Source of the DNA: Sphingomonadales bacterium 12-68-11
GTDB taxonomy: Bacteria; Pseudomonadota; Alphaproteobacteria; Sphingomonadales; Sphingomonadaceae
Direction of reading: 5' to 3'
Length of the DNA: 64,000 nucleotides
Assembly: GCA_002279825.1 (NCBI GenBank)
Contig: NCCV01000003.1
Location: 863,643 to 927,642, forward strand
A program made the position numbers and the translations under genes. Every line of letters starts with the position of its first letter. The first letter of the stretch is position 1. Positions 42,237 through 51,015 of this stretch are shown piece by piece. The notes beneath the pieces were generated by a model. It was not told the origin of the DNA, did not search any database, and worked only from the letters and a program-made list of their open reading frames with translations.

Positions 42237-42389
42237 GGATGGCCTCCTTTCTCACTGTTCCCCGGATCGTGCCGAGGTCATGGTAAGCGGTTCAGACGCC
42301 GCGGACTTGGGTCCGAAGCTCCCGCACGGGTTCCCGTTTGCGTTGGGAAGGCGCGCGCCTAGTCGAAAAGAGCGCGAAACTCAAGCCGG

Positions 42390-42929
42390 TTACTTGACGA
42401 GCTCGACCTGCTCGAACTCGAGCTCGACCGGGGTCGCGCGGCCGAAGATCGAGACCGAGACCTTGACCTTCTGCTTGTCGAAATCGAGTTCCTCGACCAG
42501 CCCGTTGAAGCTGGCGAACGGGCCTTCGAGCACTTTTACCTGGTCGCCGATGTCGTATTCGACGGTGACCTGTTTCTTGGGCGAAGCGGCGGCTTCGGCG
42601 ACGCCGCCGAAATAACGCGCCGCATCGCGCTCGCTGATCGCTTGCGGCTTGGCGCCCGAACCAAGGAAGCCGGTCACCTTCGGAGTGTTCTTGACGAGGT
42701 GGTAAACGTCGTCGGTCAGGTTCAGCTTGGCGAGCACATAGCCGGGCATGAACTTGCGTTCGACCTGGACCTTCTTGCCGCGCTTGACCTCGGTAACGGT
42801 CTCGGTCGGCACTTCGACCGCCTCGACCGCCTGGGCGAGCCCCATGCGCTCCGCCTCGGAGAGGATCGAATCGCGGACCTTGTTCTCGAACCCCGAGTAG
42901 GCGTGAATGATGTACCAGCGGGCAGCCAT
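42390..42929 (-). CDS. nusG: transcription termination/antitermination protein NusG
   Basis: A 179-residue NusG: WYIIHAYSGFENKVRDSI opens the NGN domain, GYVLAKLNLTDDVYHLVKNTP follows, and the KOW domain has GDQVKVLEGPFASFNG. It links RNA polymerase with Rho or the ribosome. It starts 19 bases after secE; 153 bases separate it from rplK. Confidence 0.98.
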   Translation of the reverse strand: MAARWYIIHAYSGFENKVRDSILSEAERMGLAQAVEAVEVPTETVTEVKRGKKVQVERKFMPGYVLAKLNLTDDVYHLVKNTPKVTGFLGSGAKPQAISERDAARYFGGVAEAAASPKKQVTVEYDIGDQVKVLEGPFASFNGLVEELDFDKQKVKVSVSIFGRATPVELEFEQVELVK

Positions 42930-42948
42930 GCGTGTGTCCCGTTAAACC

Positions 42949-43143
42949 TTAAACCAGCGTCAGCAGCCAGCGGACGCCGGCCCCGAACAATGAATCAACA
43001 CCGAGGAAGAATACCGACAGCACCAGCATCATGATCGCGACGAAGATCGCGGTCCGGACCGTTTCCTCACGGCTCGGCCACACTACCTTGCGCGCTTCCG
43101 CCTGGACCTGGCGCATGAACTCGCCGGGGCTGACCTTGGCCAT
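42949..43143 (-). CDS. secE: preprotein translocase subunit SecE
   Basis: A 64-residue single-helix SecE. The amphipathic region QVQAEARKVVWPSREET is diagnostic and is followed by one membrane helix (IFVAIMMLVLSVFFLGV). ATG 43143 follows GGATGAGAG. It is first in the secE-nusG-rplK-rplA operon. The tRNA-Trp gene that often precedes secE is about 8 kb away. Confidence 0.96.
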   Translation of the reverse strand: MAKVSPGEFMRQVQAEARKVVWPSREETVRTAIFVAIMMLVLSVFFLGVDSLFGAGVRWLLTLV

Positions 43144-43317
43144 GTCTCTCATCCTTCGCTCGCAACCGTTTTCACCATAGCCCCAGCGCCGCCCCGGTCT
43201 GGACCGGGAGGGGCTGCGTGGCTCCGATGTCGGAAGTCGGCGGGGATTTAGCTAGGGGCGCGCAGAAAGGCAAGGGCGGGGCGGACCGCGCGGCGTTGGA
43301 CCTGGCCGCTGGCCGCC

Positions 43318-43360
43318 GGAAAAGAAAAAGCCGGGGGGAAGCGGCTGCTTCCACCCCGGC
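43318..43360 (-). terminator. strong intrinsic terminator of the large TonB receptor gene
   Basis: GCCGGGG-GGAAGC (43330-43342) pairs with GCTTCC-A-CCCCGGC (43347-43360) around a GGCT loop with one bulged A. On the minus strand the stem is followed by TTTTTCTTTTCC, a proper T tract. Confidence 0.85.
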
Positions 43361-43416
43361 CAGAGCCCGATGCACAAGGGAGTTGCGCGCGGGCGGGGAA
43401 GTTCTCTCGAACCCGA

Positions 43417-46400
43417 TCAGAACGCGATGTTCGCACCCAGGTAGAAGCGCCGGCCCAGCGTGTCGTAGAACGCCGTGTTGTAGCCGCCGCCCGGCAACTG
43501 GCCGAGCGCGGTGTTGGCCGAGGTGTTCACGTTACCCAGCGGCGGCGCCTCGTTCAGCAGGTTGTCGATGCCGAAGCGCAGGCCGACGTCGGGCGTCAGG
43601 TCGAAGCTCGCGTTGAGGTTGAACAGATTGTACGCCGGGTAGCCGGTGAACGGCGTCGGAGCGATTGCCGACGATTCCACCTCGACCGGTGCCAGGTGCT
43701 GCCATTGCACTCCGACGCGCGCCGGCCCGATGCCGTAACTCACGGTCGTCAGGACCCGGTATTCGAAAGCGCCGGGGTTGAGACCGTTCTGCGCCGTACC
43801 CAGCGTGCCGGTGTAATCGACAAGCGGGTTGGAGGCGAGTTCGCGGCTCGCGTACTTGAGGTAGTAGTTCACCAGCCCGTTGATCGAGAGCGTTCCGGGG
43901 CCGACGTCGATGTTCCAGTCGAGCTGTGCATCGATGCCCGAGATATCGATCTCGCCCGCGTTGACGTAAGTCACGTCGAAGTTCGCGGCGCCCAGGATCG
44001 GCGCGGGGTCGTAGCGGATCCCCAGGCAGAACGGGTTGTTGGCGGCTGCCGTAGCTTGGGCGGCGTTACTCGCCGAACCCGCCACGCTGGGGTTGTAGGT
44101 CGGATCGAGGCACTGCTGCAGCGCGATGCCGGCGCCTTGCAGCCCGATCGCGTCCGTCACGTGGATGGAATACCAGTCCACCGTCAGGCGCAGGCTGCGC
44201 AGCAGATCACCTTCGAACGGCGAGCGGATAACCACGCCGGCCGTCCAGGTGTCCGCCTTCTCCGGCTCCAGGTTGGGGTTACCGACCGCGTTGGTCCACG
44301 CGAACACCCCGCCCGTCGGCTGCGAAGACGCCGGCCGCGTATAGTAGGCCGCACCCGTCCCTGCGCCGCCACTACGGTCCATGACCGCGCGGCAGGTCGC
44401 CTGTACGTCCGCCGCTGCCGCCGCCGAGTTACCGGCCGCCGTCGGGTTCGCGGAGATGCGGTAGGCATTGCGCTGCGAGCACAGATCACCCAGCGCGTTG
44501 AAGCCGAACACCTGCGAGGAGGACTGGAACAGTTCGGCAATGTTCGGCGCCCGTTCTGCGCGGTTGTAGCCGCCGCGCAGGCGCAGCCAGTCGGTCACTT
44601 CCCAGTCGCCCAGGACCTTGTAGGTCCAGCTGCCGCCGGTGGTGTTGTAGTGCGAATAGCGCGCGCCGAGCTCGAGGTTGAAGGCCTGGACCAAGGGCAG
44701 GTTGTACAGCACCGGCACCAGCAGTTCGCCGTACGCCTCGCGCACGTTGTACGCGCCGAAGCTGTCGCTCGACGGATAGATGCCGACCGCCTGGTCGAGG
44801 AACGACTGCCCCTGCCCGGTGATCGTGTCGTTGATGAACTCGTAGTTGAGTGCGCGGTAGCTGGCGCCCGCCGCGACCTTCAGATCACCCGCCGGCAAAG
44901 TCAGCAGGGTGCCCTGGGCGTTGGCCTCGGCGATCGTCTGCGTGACCTTCTGGTTGTTCTTGAGGTCCGACCGGATGGCCTGTTTGCAGTCCTCCGAGAT
45001 CTGGTCCCAGCTCAGCGCGAAGAAGTTCAGCCCGGTGGTGCAGCGCGCGAAGTTGGCGCCGAACGCCGGACGTGCGCTCGCTTCGTTGCTGTTGGCGACA
45101 AAGCCCGCGCCGAAGTTCGGGGCCGACAGGATCGTGCGCAGGCGGGTCAGCGAGAACACACCGGTCTGGCGCGTGAACGTGCTCGTTTCGCCATGGTTGC
45201 CGAACACTTCCCAGGTCCAGTCGCTGCCCGGAATGCTGCCTTGGAGGCCGGCGACCAGGTTCAGAGTGGAGACCCGGTTGGTGACCGAGCGGTTTTCGGG
45301 GAAGCCGTAGTTCAGCTCCACCCGGCCATTGGGATTGGTCCGGCTGTCGAGCAGAGCGCGGATATTGGCCGGCAGGAACTGGCCGATCACCTCGTTATTC
45401 GTGCAGCCGCCCAGTGCGTTATTGGCGCACGCGAACGCGCTGCCATATTCCGCGCGGAAGCCGGGGTTGGTGGGGTTGTCAGCGAGGTTGCCACCGGTCG
45501 GATCGACATAACTGGTCGCGCCCAGCGGCCCCGGTCCGTCGGGATCGTAAGTCATCCCGTTGAGGATGACCGAGCTCGGATTGCCCTGCGAGCCGTACGC
45601 GGTGCTGGGGTTGGCGCTGCCGGTGTAAACGCCGGTCCCGTAAGGCAGGAACACATCCCACCCGCTGGTGACCGCGCCGCCCTGCTGCGTGGTGCGCGTC
45701 TCGGTGGAGCTATAGAGACCCTGCGCGAATACGCTGATGTTGTCGTTCAGCTCGTAATTGCCGCGCATGAACATGTTGTAGCGGGTCAACGGCAGGACCA
45801 GGAACATGTTGGTGTCGACGAAATTGAGCTGGCCGTTAGCGCGCTCTACGGCCAGATCGCCAAGTAGCGTGTTGCCGTCGAAGAAGTCCACGCCGCCCTG
45901 CTGGTTGGCACCCACGGTGAACAGCGAACCGCTCTGGTCGCGATAGACCGAGAAGCCCTGCGGTCCAGGGTTTGCGCCGTTGCCGCTGAAGATCGTGTTC
46001 GGCAGAGGCTGCCCATTGGTCGTGCCGACGGGCGAACCCTGCGGCGCAGCGAAGCCGCCCTGGCCGAGCGGAGTCGTGCCCGGGAACAACTGGCCGTAGA
46101 ACACCGCATTGCTGGGTGCATTGCCGAAGCCGAGCGCGACGCCGGGGTAGAGCGGGAAGTTGCGACCGGTGGCGATGGTCGGATCGTTCCACAGATCCTG
46201 GTACCATTCGCGATCGCGCTGATAGTTGGCTTCGCGCGTGTTCATCGACATCGCGATGCTCACGTTGCCGCGACCTTCCGCGAAGTCGGTGCCCATGATG
46301 CCGGACAGCTGGTACTCGAACCCGTCGCCTTCCTGGCTGATGCCCATTTGGCCATCGAGCTCGAGCCCTTCGAAGTTCTTCTTCAGCACGAAGTTGGTCA

Positions 46401-46944
46401 CGCCGGCGACCGCGTCCGCACCATAAGTGGCCGACGCGCCGCCCGAGATAATCTCGACCCGTTCGACCGCCGCGGACGGGATCGTGTTGATGTCGACGAT
46501 GCCGGCGGCGTTGCTCGGGGTCGCGCGGCGGCCGTCGAGCAGCACCAGGTTGCGGTTGGCGCCAAGGCCGCGCAGCGAGACCGTGGCTGAGCCCGGCGTG
46601 TTGGTGGCGGTCGGCTGGATGTCGCCGCCGCCGGTCGGGGTCTTGGCCGGGGTGAACTGGGGCAGCTTGTTGAGGTTCTGCTCGATCGCCGCGGTCGACG
46701 ACTGCTCAAGCAGCGCTTCGTCGATGGTCACGATCGGACTGGTCGATTCGTAGTCCTGCCGCGAAATGCGCGAGCCGGTCACCACGATCGCGCTCGAAGC
46801 CGCCGCTTCGTCGGCCGCGGGGCCGGCATCGAGTTCGTCGCCGCTGGCCTGTTGCGCCATGGCCGGGCCGGCCAGGACGATCGTGCCGGCGCAGCCGGCG
46901 AGCAGCAGGGCCTTCAGGATCCCCGCGTGATTGACGTTCCTCAT
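43417..46944 (-). CDS. large TonB-dependent receptor
   Basis: An 1175-residue outer membrane receptor with a signal peptide (cleavage near GPAMAQQ). A TonB-box-like AIVVTGSRISRQ comes early, and the plug has SLRGLGANRNLVLLDGRR and GASATYGADAVAGVTNFVLKK. The barrel ends on FYLGANIAF with terminal Phe. ATG 46944 follows AAAGGGAG. The size and plug type fit the large sphingomonad receptors thought to take up oligomers, glycans or bulky substrates. Five GANTC methylation sites cluster in its upstream region. It ends in a strong terminator, so it is a single-gene unit. Confidence 0.94.
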   Translation of the reverse strand: MRNVNHAGILKALLLAGCAGTIVLAGPAMAQQASGDELDAGPAADEAAASSAIVVTGSRISRQDYESTSPIVTIDEALLEQSSTAAIEQNLNKLPQFTPAKTPTGGGDIQPTATNTPGSATVSLRGLGANRNLVLLDGRRATPSNAAGIVDINTIPSAAVERVEIISGGASATYGADAVAGVTNFVLKKNFEGLELDGQMGISQEGDGFEYQLSGIMGTDFAEGRGNVSIAMSMNTREANYQRDREWYQDLWNDPTIATGRNFPLYPGVALGFGNAPSNAVFYGQLFPGTTPLGQGGFAAPQGSPVGTTNGQPLPNTIFSGNGANPGPQGFSVYRDQSGSLFTVGANQQGGVDFFDGNTLLGDLAVERANGQLNFVDTNMFLVLPLTRYNMFMRGNYELNDNISVFAQGLYSSTETRTTQQGGAVTSGWDVFLPYGTGVYTGSANPSTAYGSQGNPSSVILNGMTYDPDGPGPLGATSYVDPTGGNLADNPTNPGFRAEYGSAFACANNALGGCTNNEVIGQFLPANIRALLDSRTNPNGRVELNYGFPENRSVTNRVSTLNLVAGLQGSIPGSDWTWEVFGNHGETSTFTRQTGVFSLTRLRTILSAPNFGAGFVANSNEASARPAFGANFARCTTGLNFFALSWDQISEDCKQAIRSDLKNNQKVTQTIAEANAQGTLLTLPAGDLKVAAGASYRALNYEFINDTITGQGQSFLDQAVGIYPSSDSFGAYNVREAYGELLVPVLYNLPLVQAFNLELGARYSHYNTTGGSWTYKVLGDWEVTDWLRLRGGYNRAERAPNIAELFQSSSQVFGFNALGDLCSQRNAYRISANPTAAGNSAAAAADVQATCRAVMDRSGGAGTGAAYYTRPASSQPTGGVFAWTNAVGNPNLEPEKADTWTAGVVIRSPFEGDLLRSLRLTVDWYSIHVTDAIGLQGAGIALQQCLDPTYNPSVAGSASNAAQATAAANNPFCLGIRYDPAPILGAANFDVTYVNAGEIDISGIDAQLDWNIDVGPGTLSINGLVNYYLKYASRELASNPLVDYTGTLGTAQNGLNPGAFEYRVLTTVSYGIGPARVGVQWQHLAPVEVESSAIAPTPFTGYPAYNLFNLNASFDLTPDVGLRFGIDNLLNEAPPLGNVNTSANTALGQLPGGGYNTAFYDTLGRRFYLGANIAF

Positions 46945-47114
46945 GTGCGCTCCCTTTCGCAACCGACCGATGGCGCCCGCCATGGTCGATCTTACTGAAA
47001 TCTAAGAGAAATACCCGCAGGCTGGCGCAGCACAAAAGTTGGCTTGCTACCGCACCTACCGCGCGAGTCTTCCTCTCCGCCGAGGGTCTGTCGTTCGCTT
47101 GACATCCCCCACGA

Positions 47115-47184
47115 ATGGAATCATTTTGATTCCATCGCCGGCCGCCTATCGCACTTTGAATCAGGAATCAAAATGATTCCATCG
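47115..47184. promoter_or_regulatory. GANTC-rich double palindrome upstream of the TonB receptor gene
   Basis: Two copies of GGAATCA-N3-TGATTCC in opposite orientation, at 47117-47133 and 47164-47180; the first has 9-bp perfect arms (47115-47135). GANTC occurs at 47118, 47128, 47158, 47165 and 47175. GANTC is the target of the cell-cycle methyltransferase CcrM, and methylated sites in promoters recruit GcrA in alphaproteobacteria. The region is about 170-240 bp upstream of the receptor start. Confidence 0.55.
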
Positions 47185-47196
47185 GGGATCGAAGGA

Positions 47197-47535
47197 TTAG
47201 CTTCGAATATGGATGGATCGCTCCAGCCAGCGTTCGCCAAGCTCGGCCCGAAAGACGATCGCGGCGGCCTGGTCCGGGCTGAGCCCGGCCTCGCGGGCTT
47301 GCGCTTCGAACGCGGCCTTGACCGCCGCGTCCGCCTGATGCGCCGTGATCCGCGAGCGTTGCGGCAGCGGCGTGCTGCGCAGATAACTGGCTTTGAGATC
47401 GGACAGCCGGCGCAGCCGAAGTTCGCGGGCCAGCAGCAGGTTCGCCAGGCTGCTGTCCTTGAGTTGGAACTGCGCGGCGTACCGCTTGAACTCGAGATGT
47501 TCGGCGGGAGAGAGATAGCCCCCTATCTGCGCCAT
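47197..47535 (-). CDS. small cytoplasmic protein, paralogue of the 48324 gene product
   Basis: A 112-residue protein without signal or membrane segment. It shares with the 48324 product the pattern LS(P/A) near the start, SSLANLLLARELRLRRLSDLKA, a central LP..R.T, a GL..QAAA stretch and a final ERWLE. The helical, charged make-up recalls small plasmid-mobilisation or ribbon-helix-helix-like proteins, but I cannot assign a family. GGGAG precedes the ATG. It is divergent from the secreted-protein gene at 47652. Confidence 0.75.
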   Translation of the reverse strand: MAQIGGYLSPAEHLEFKRYAAQFQLKDSSLANLLLARELRLRRLSDLKASYLRSTPLPQRSRITAHQADAAVKAAFEAQAREAGLSPDQAAAIVFRAELGERWLERSIHIRS

Positions 47536-47651
47536 GCTGCACTCCCGAAGCCGTTGCTCGAAGATCGTGGCTCGCGAACTAGCAGGCGAACCGCACGAGA
47601 GCGAATGGCAGGCGGTCCCGCAACCGTTGATAGAGAGATTGGGAGAGATCG

Positions 47652-48176
47652 ATGAGATTCACACTTGTAGCCGGCGCAGGTCTGGCCGTAGCTCTTTCCG
47701 CCGGCATCGCGCAGGCTCAGAGCGGCGCCGACGACCCCGAACGGAACTGGGCGGCGATCGCCAGATGCGCCGCGATCGGGAGCGCGGCGCAGCGCCATGC
47801 CTGCATGGACGACGTGGTGCGCCGCGCCGGGGTGCTCGACCCTGTCCGCGTCGCACAGGCCGAGCGGCAAGATTTCGGCCGCGAAGCGCGCGCGGAGGCC
47901 CCGCGCCCGCCCGCCCGTAGCGCGCCGACTCCTGCTCCTGCCCCTGTACCGGTCGTCGATGAGATTGCGACGACAGTCCGGGGCGTGCGAACGGTCGGGT
48001 TCCAACGCCTGCGCGTGACCACCGCCGAAGGCTCTGTGTGGGAGCAGACCCAGGCAGAGGACTTCCCGACCGGTCCCAGGATCGGCGATGCGTTCGTCAT
48101 CGAGCGTACCACGCTGGGCGGGTATCGCTGCCGGTTCGGGCGATCGAGCCGGTATTACTGCCAGCGTATGGACTGA
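47652..48176 (+). CDS. secreted protein of unknown function
   Basis: A 174-residue protein with a signal peptide (ending SAGIAQAQ). The mature N-terminal part has RNWAAIARCAAIGSAAQRH then CMDDVVRRAGVLDP, a pattern with two Cys. A Pro-rich linker (residues 85-105) and a compact C-terminal domain with paired Cys (GGYRCRFG...YYCQRM) follow. Four Cys in total could form two disulfides. ATG 47652 is preceded by GGGAGAG. It is flanked by the two paralogous small genes. Confidence 0.75.
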   Translation: MRFTLVAGAGLAVALSAGIAQAQSGADDPERNWAAIARCAAIGSAAQRHACMDDVVRRAGVLDPVRVAQAERQDFGREARAEAPRPPARSAPTPAPAPVPVVDEIATTVRGVRTVGFQRLRVTTAEGSVWEQTQAEDFPTGPRIGDAFVIERTTLGGYRCRFGRSSRYYCQRMD

Positions 48177-48323
48177 GCTCCACTCCCGCCCCCCGGCCGC
48201 CGGCCCTTCCCTGGAGAGAGGTCTGATCCACATTCGAACTGCGACAATTCGAGACTCCGGAAATCTCGCGCGTTGATGTAGTCCGGAATCGGGGGAGGCT
48301 TCTGCCAAGGGGGTACGAGGCTC

Positions 48324-48683
48324 ATGCGCGACGCGATTGGCGCTTGGTTAAGTGCCGACGACGGGGATGCATATGTCGAATACTGCCGCGGGCTGGGCCT
48401 CGATGAGAGCGCTCTGGCGACGCTCCTGCTCGTGCGAGAAGTGAACGCAGGCCGCTTGCATGAACTCAAAGCGCTCGGCGGCCTGCCCAACTTCAAGCAG
48501 AAGCGCGTGACGATCCGCCCCAAGGGCTCCGGGCTGCGCGAGAAGTTCCTGGCGCATGCCAAGGCGAATGGCCTCGGCCTGGAGCAGGCCGCGGCGCTGG
48601 TGTTGATGGCGGAAACGCGGGAGAAATGGCTGGAGCAGGTCCTGCTTGGCGACGCCGAGCCGGACACTGCACCTGACAGCTAG
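48324..48683 (+). CDS. small cytoplasmic protein, paralogue of the 47197 gene product
   Basis: A 119-residue protein related to the 47197 product: SALATLLLVREVNAGRLHELKALGGLP, then KRVTIRPKGSGLREKFLAHAK, NGLGLEQAAALVLMAE and a final EKWLEQVL. GAGG precedes the ATG. Unknown function; basic, helical, probably nucleic-acid binding by composition. The 147 bases between it and the upstream secreted-protein gene show no terminator. Confidence 0.75.
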   Translation: MRDAIGAWLSADDGDAYVEYCRGLGLDESALATLLLVREVNAGRLHELKALGGLPNFKQKRVTIRPKGSGLREKFLAHAKANGLGLEQAAALVLMAETREKWLEQVLLGDAEPDTAPDS

Positions 48684-48783
48684 CGAGCGGCGCTCACCGC
48701 CCGCGCACAAATGGACTCTGTCCGAAATGCGATCGGGAAACTCGACCGGCAGGGTGGGGTCGTCCCTGCCGGTCGATCGCCGC

Positions 48784-49326
48784 TCAAGCGAACGCTTGGG
48801 CGCGCAAACGCGCAGTTGCCGGGCGCTTCTGGCGGCGCAGCGCGAAGCCGACGGCGCCGAAACCGATCAACATCAGTGCCCAAGTGGCGGGTTCCGGCAC
48901 CGCAGCAGTCGCCGGCGACGAACTGGCGTTGACGAATTCGGACGAGCCGAACGCGCCGAACGTGTTCACCCGGTACCGCGATACGGTGTCTTGGAAGAAG
49001 AACCGTACGTCGATTCCCGACTGGGTGAAAAACCGCAGGCCCGAGCCGTCGAGAAAGGCCGGCCCGGTGGTGAAGTAGTTTCCGTAGTTGCCGGTCGGAG
49101 CGACGATCTGCGAACCGTTGACAGTACCGGTGATGCTGGTGATCTGGAAAGCGGTGCGCCCGCCGATAGTGGTGGCGCCGTCCGACGTGGTGAACGTGCC
49201 GCTGCCGCTGACCGGGGGGCCGAACAGCGCCTGGCTCGGCGAAAAGTCGAACACGAACTGGGCCGCCGAGGCGGGCGCGGCGACTGCCAGGGCCAGCGGC
49301 ACGGCAGCGATAAGAGCGAGTTTCAT
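48784..49326 (-). CDS. PEP-CTERM sorted secreted protein
   Basis: A 180-residue protein: signal peptide to PASAAQ, a beta-rich body with Gly/Ser/Thr, and the C-terminal sorting signal VPEPATWALMLIGFGAVGF followed by a basic tail (ALRRQKR). This is the PEPxxWA-CTERM subtype of sphingomonads, processed by an exosortase and linked to extracellular polysaccharide. The body function is unknown. CATGGTTAAC lies about 80 bp upstream, a motif shared with the other PEP-CTERM gene at 55812. Confidence 0.92.
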   Translation of the reverse strand: MKLALIAAVPLALAVAAPASAAQFVFDFSPSQALFGPPVSGSGTFTTSDGATTIGGRTAFQITSITGTVNGSQIVAPTGNYGNYFTTGPAFLDGSGLRFFTQSGIDVRFFFQDTVSRYRVNTFGAFGSSEFVNASSSPATAAVPEPATWALMLIGFGAVGFALRRQKRPATARLRAQAFA

Positions 49327-49686
49327 GGATAGCGTTCCTCATACAGGCCGAACAGCAGGTCGCTACTCGCCACCCCTGAATACGCAGGCCTTTTCCGTTA
49401 GTTGCATGGTTAACTCGCCTGTCCCGCTTCAGGACACCGCGGGCCGAACTGGCCCGTGCCAAACCGCGTTACGCGTCAGCGCCGGAATAATTGCCGGTGC
49501 CGTGCATCCGATTGGGATGCCGTTCGTATAAGCGGGATAGCCGCTGACCGAGCCCGGTCGGCAGGCGCCGGAGATTGCCTAAGGATGCGCGCCGAAAACG
49601 ATTGCCCACGCCGGCGCGTTCTGCTGTCTCGAGCGCGTCCGGGTTCCTAGCCAAGACAACGAGCGACCAGAGGGCTTTCGAGACTA
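49327..49686. other. 360-bp intergenic region between PEP-CTERM and ECF sigma genes
   Basis: No convincing gene on either strand. It must hold two divergent promoters. Contents worth noting are ATGGTTAA at 49406-49413 and a GGAATAA at 49484-49490, which resembles an ECF -35 element, but no matching -10 was recognised. Confidence 0.5.
49406..49413 (-). promoter_or_regulatory. TTAACCAT motif upstream of PEP-CTERM gene
   Basis: On the minus strand this reads TTAACCAT, within GTTAACCATG, about 80 bases upstream of the PEP-CTERM start. TTAACCAT is known as a half-site for the cell-cycle regulator CtrA. The same 10-mer lies upstream of the second PEP-CTERM gene. Confidence 0.4.
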
Positions 49687-50244
49687 ATGCGCGACGGCGA
49701 GCGATCCGACGACCTCGCGCTCGATCTCTTGCAGGTCGGGACGGGCGACCGCGCGGCGTTTCGCCGGGTCTATCAAGCCACAGCCGGCAAGCTGCTGTTC
49801 GTCTGCCAACAGGTCACGCGCGACCGGTCGGCGGCGGAAGACGTACTGCAGGACGTTTACGTCAAAGTCTGGCGTTCCGCCGCGAGCTACGATGCGGTGC
49901 GTGCGCATCCGATGACGTGGTTGGGCACGATCGCGCGCAACAGCGCCATCGACTGGTACCGCGCCCGCGCCAAGCGCGTCGCGCTCACCTCGGCCGACAC
50001 CTTGGTGCTGAGCGATGAACCGGAACCCGTCGAGCAACGTATGATACGCGAGCAATCCGAGGAAAGCGCCCTGGCCTCGATCGGAGACCTGAGCGCGAGC
50101 GAGGAAGCAGAAGTCCGGACGATCTATCTCCAGGGGCTGACCTACTCCCAGGCCGCCGAGCAAGCGGGCGTGCCGCTGGCGACGCTCAAGAGCCGGGTGC
50201 GTCGGTCGCTGGCAAAGTTGCGGCAGAAGCTAGACGATGCGTGA
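49687..50244 (+). CDS. ECF-type RNA polymerase sigma factor
   Basis: A 185-residue sigma-70 family ECF factor. Region 2: AAFRRVYQATAGKLLFVCQQ and SAAEDVLQDVYVKVWR. Region 4: LSASEEAEVRTIYLQGLTYS, then AAEQAGVPLATLKSRVRRSL. It resembles the SigK/RskA-regulated group. Its 3' end overlaps the anti-sigma gene by 8 bases, the usual coupling of sigma and anti-sigma. Confidence 0.95.
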   Translation: MRDGERSDDLALDLLQVGTGDRAAFRRVYQATAGKLLFVCQQVTRDRSAAEDVLQDVYVKVWRSAASYDAVRAHPMTWLGTIARNSAIDWYRARAKRVALTSADTLVLSDEPEPVEQRMIREQSEESALASIGDLSASEEAEVRTIYLQGLTYSQAAEQAGVPLATLKSRVRRSLAKLRQKLDDA

Positions 50245-50971
50245 GATCGACACCCTTTCCGGCGACGACGCGCTGTTTGCCGCCGAGCTGGCGCTTGGAC
50301 TGCTCGAAGGCGAAGCGGCGCGCGAGGCGCTGCGGCGCGCCGCGCAAGACCCCGCGTTCGCGCGAGAGGCCGCTCGCTGGCACCGCCTGCTCGATCGGTG
50401 GCTTGAACAAGCGCCGAGCGACGCGCCGCCGGCCGGCCTGTTGGAAAAGATCGAACTGCACATCGGCGATTCGCCCGCCGCGGGATTCTCGATGCGGCCC
50501 GCTCCGCCGGTTCACCGCTGGAAAGCCGTGGCGTTCACCAGCATCGCCGCGTCGCTGGCGCTTTGTGGGGCCTTGGCGCTGTCGCTGGGCGGGACTTTCC
50601 GGACCGAGCAAGCCCCGGCCTTCGCGGGCGGGGTGGCGCAGATCACGGACACCAGCGGCGCGCCGCTGCTGAGCGCGGTCTACGACAACGGATCCGGGCG
50701 ACTGTCGCTGCGCGTCGCGGACGTCGCCGCGGCCAGCCTCGTCCCCGAACTGTGGGTCATTCCCGAAGGCGGCAGCCCGCGCTCGCTTGGTTTGATCGGA
50801 GCCCACAGCGTGACGATCGAGCTGACCGACGAGCTGCGGGCGTTGCTGATCGACGGCGCGACGATGGCGATCACGCTCGAACCGCCCGCCGGGGCGCCGC
50901 ACGGGGCGCCGACGGGCGATGTCCTGGGCACCGGCAAGCTCCAAACGGTCGTGGACCGCTCGGCGTCCTGA
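50237..50971 (+). CDS. RskA-like membrane anti-sigma factor
   Basis: A 244-residue protein: cytoplasmic anti-sigma domain (LFAAELALGLLEGEAAREAL, RWHRLLDRWLEQ), one membrane helix at about 99-121 (AFTSIAASLALCGALALSLGG), and a periplasmic RskA domain with ELWVIPEGGSPRSLGLI near the end. No zinc-binding HxxxCxxC was seen. It should hold the ECF factor at the membrane until an envelope signal releases it. Confidence 0.93.
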   Translation: MREIDTLSGDDALFAAELALGLLEGEAAREALRRAAQDPAFAREAARWHRLLDRWLEQAPSDAPPAGLLEKIELHIGDSPAAGFSMRPAPPVHRWKAVAFTSIAASLALCGALALSLGGTFRTEQAPAFAGGVAQITDTSGAPLLSAVYDNGSGRLSLRVADVAAASLVPELWVIPEGGSPRSLGLIGAHSVTIELTDELRALLIDGATMAITLEPPAGAPHGAPTGDVLGTGKLQTVVDRSAS

Positions 50972-51015
50972 AGACCGCCGCCAGGCGCCGATCTTATCGT
51001 TCGTGTGGCAGCCTT

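Noticed and set aside
43696..45867. 723-codon plus-strand frame inside the large TonB receptor gene
   Set aside because: Antisense shadow; composition is Arg/Val/Ala-rich and lacks motifs, while the minus strand is a full-length receptor.
49484..49530. GGAATAA as an ECF-type -35 element for the sigma factor gene
   Set aside because: No convincing -10 element at the expected 15-17 base spacing; a single 7-mer match is not enough.
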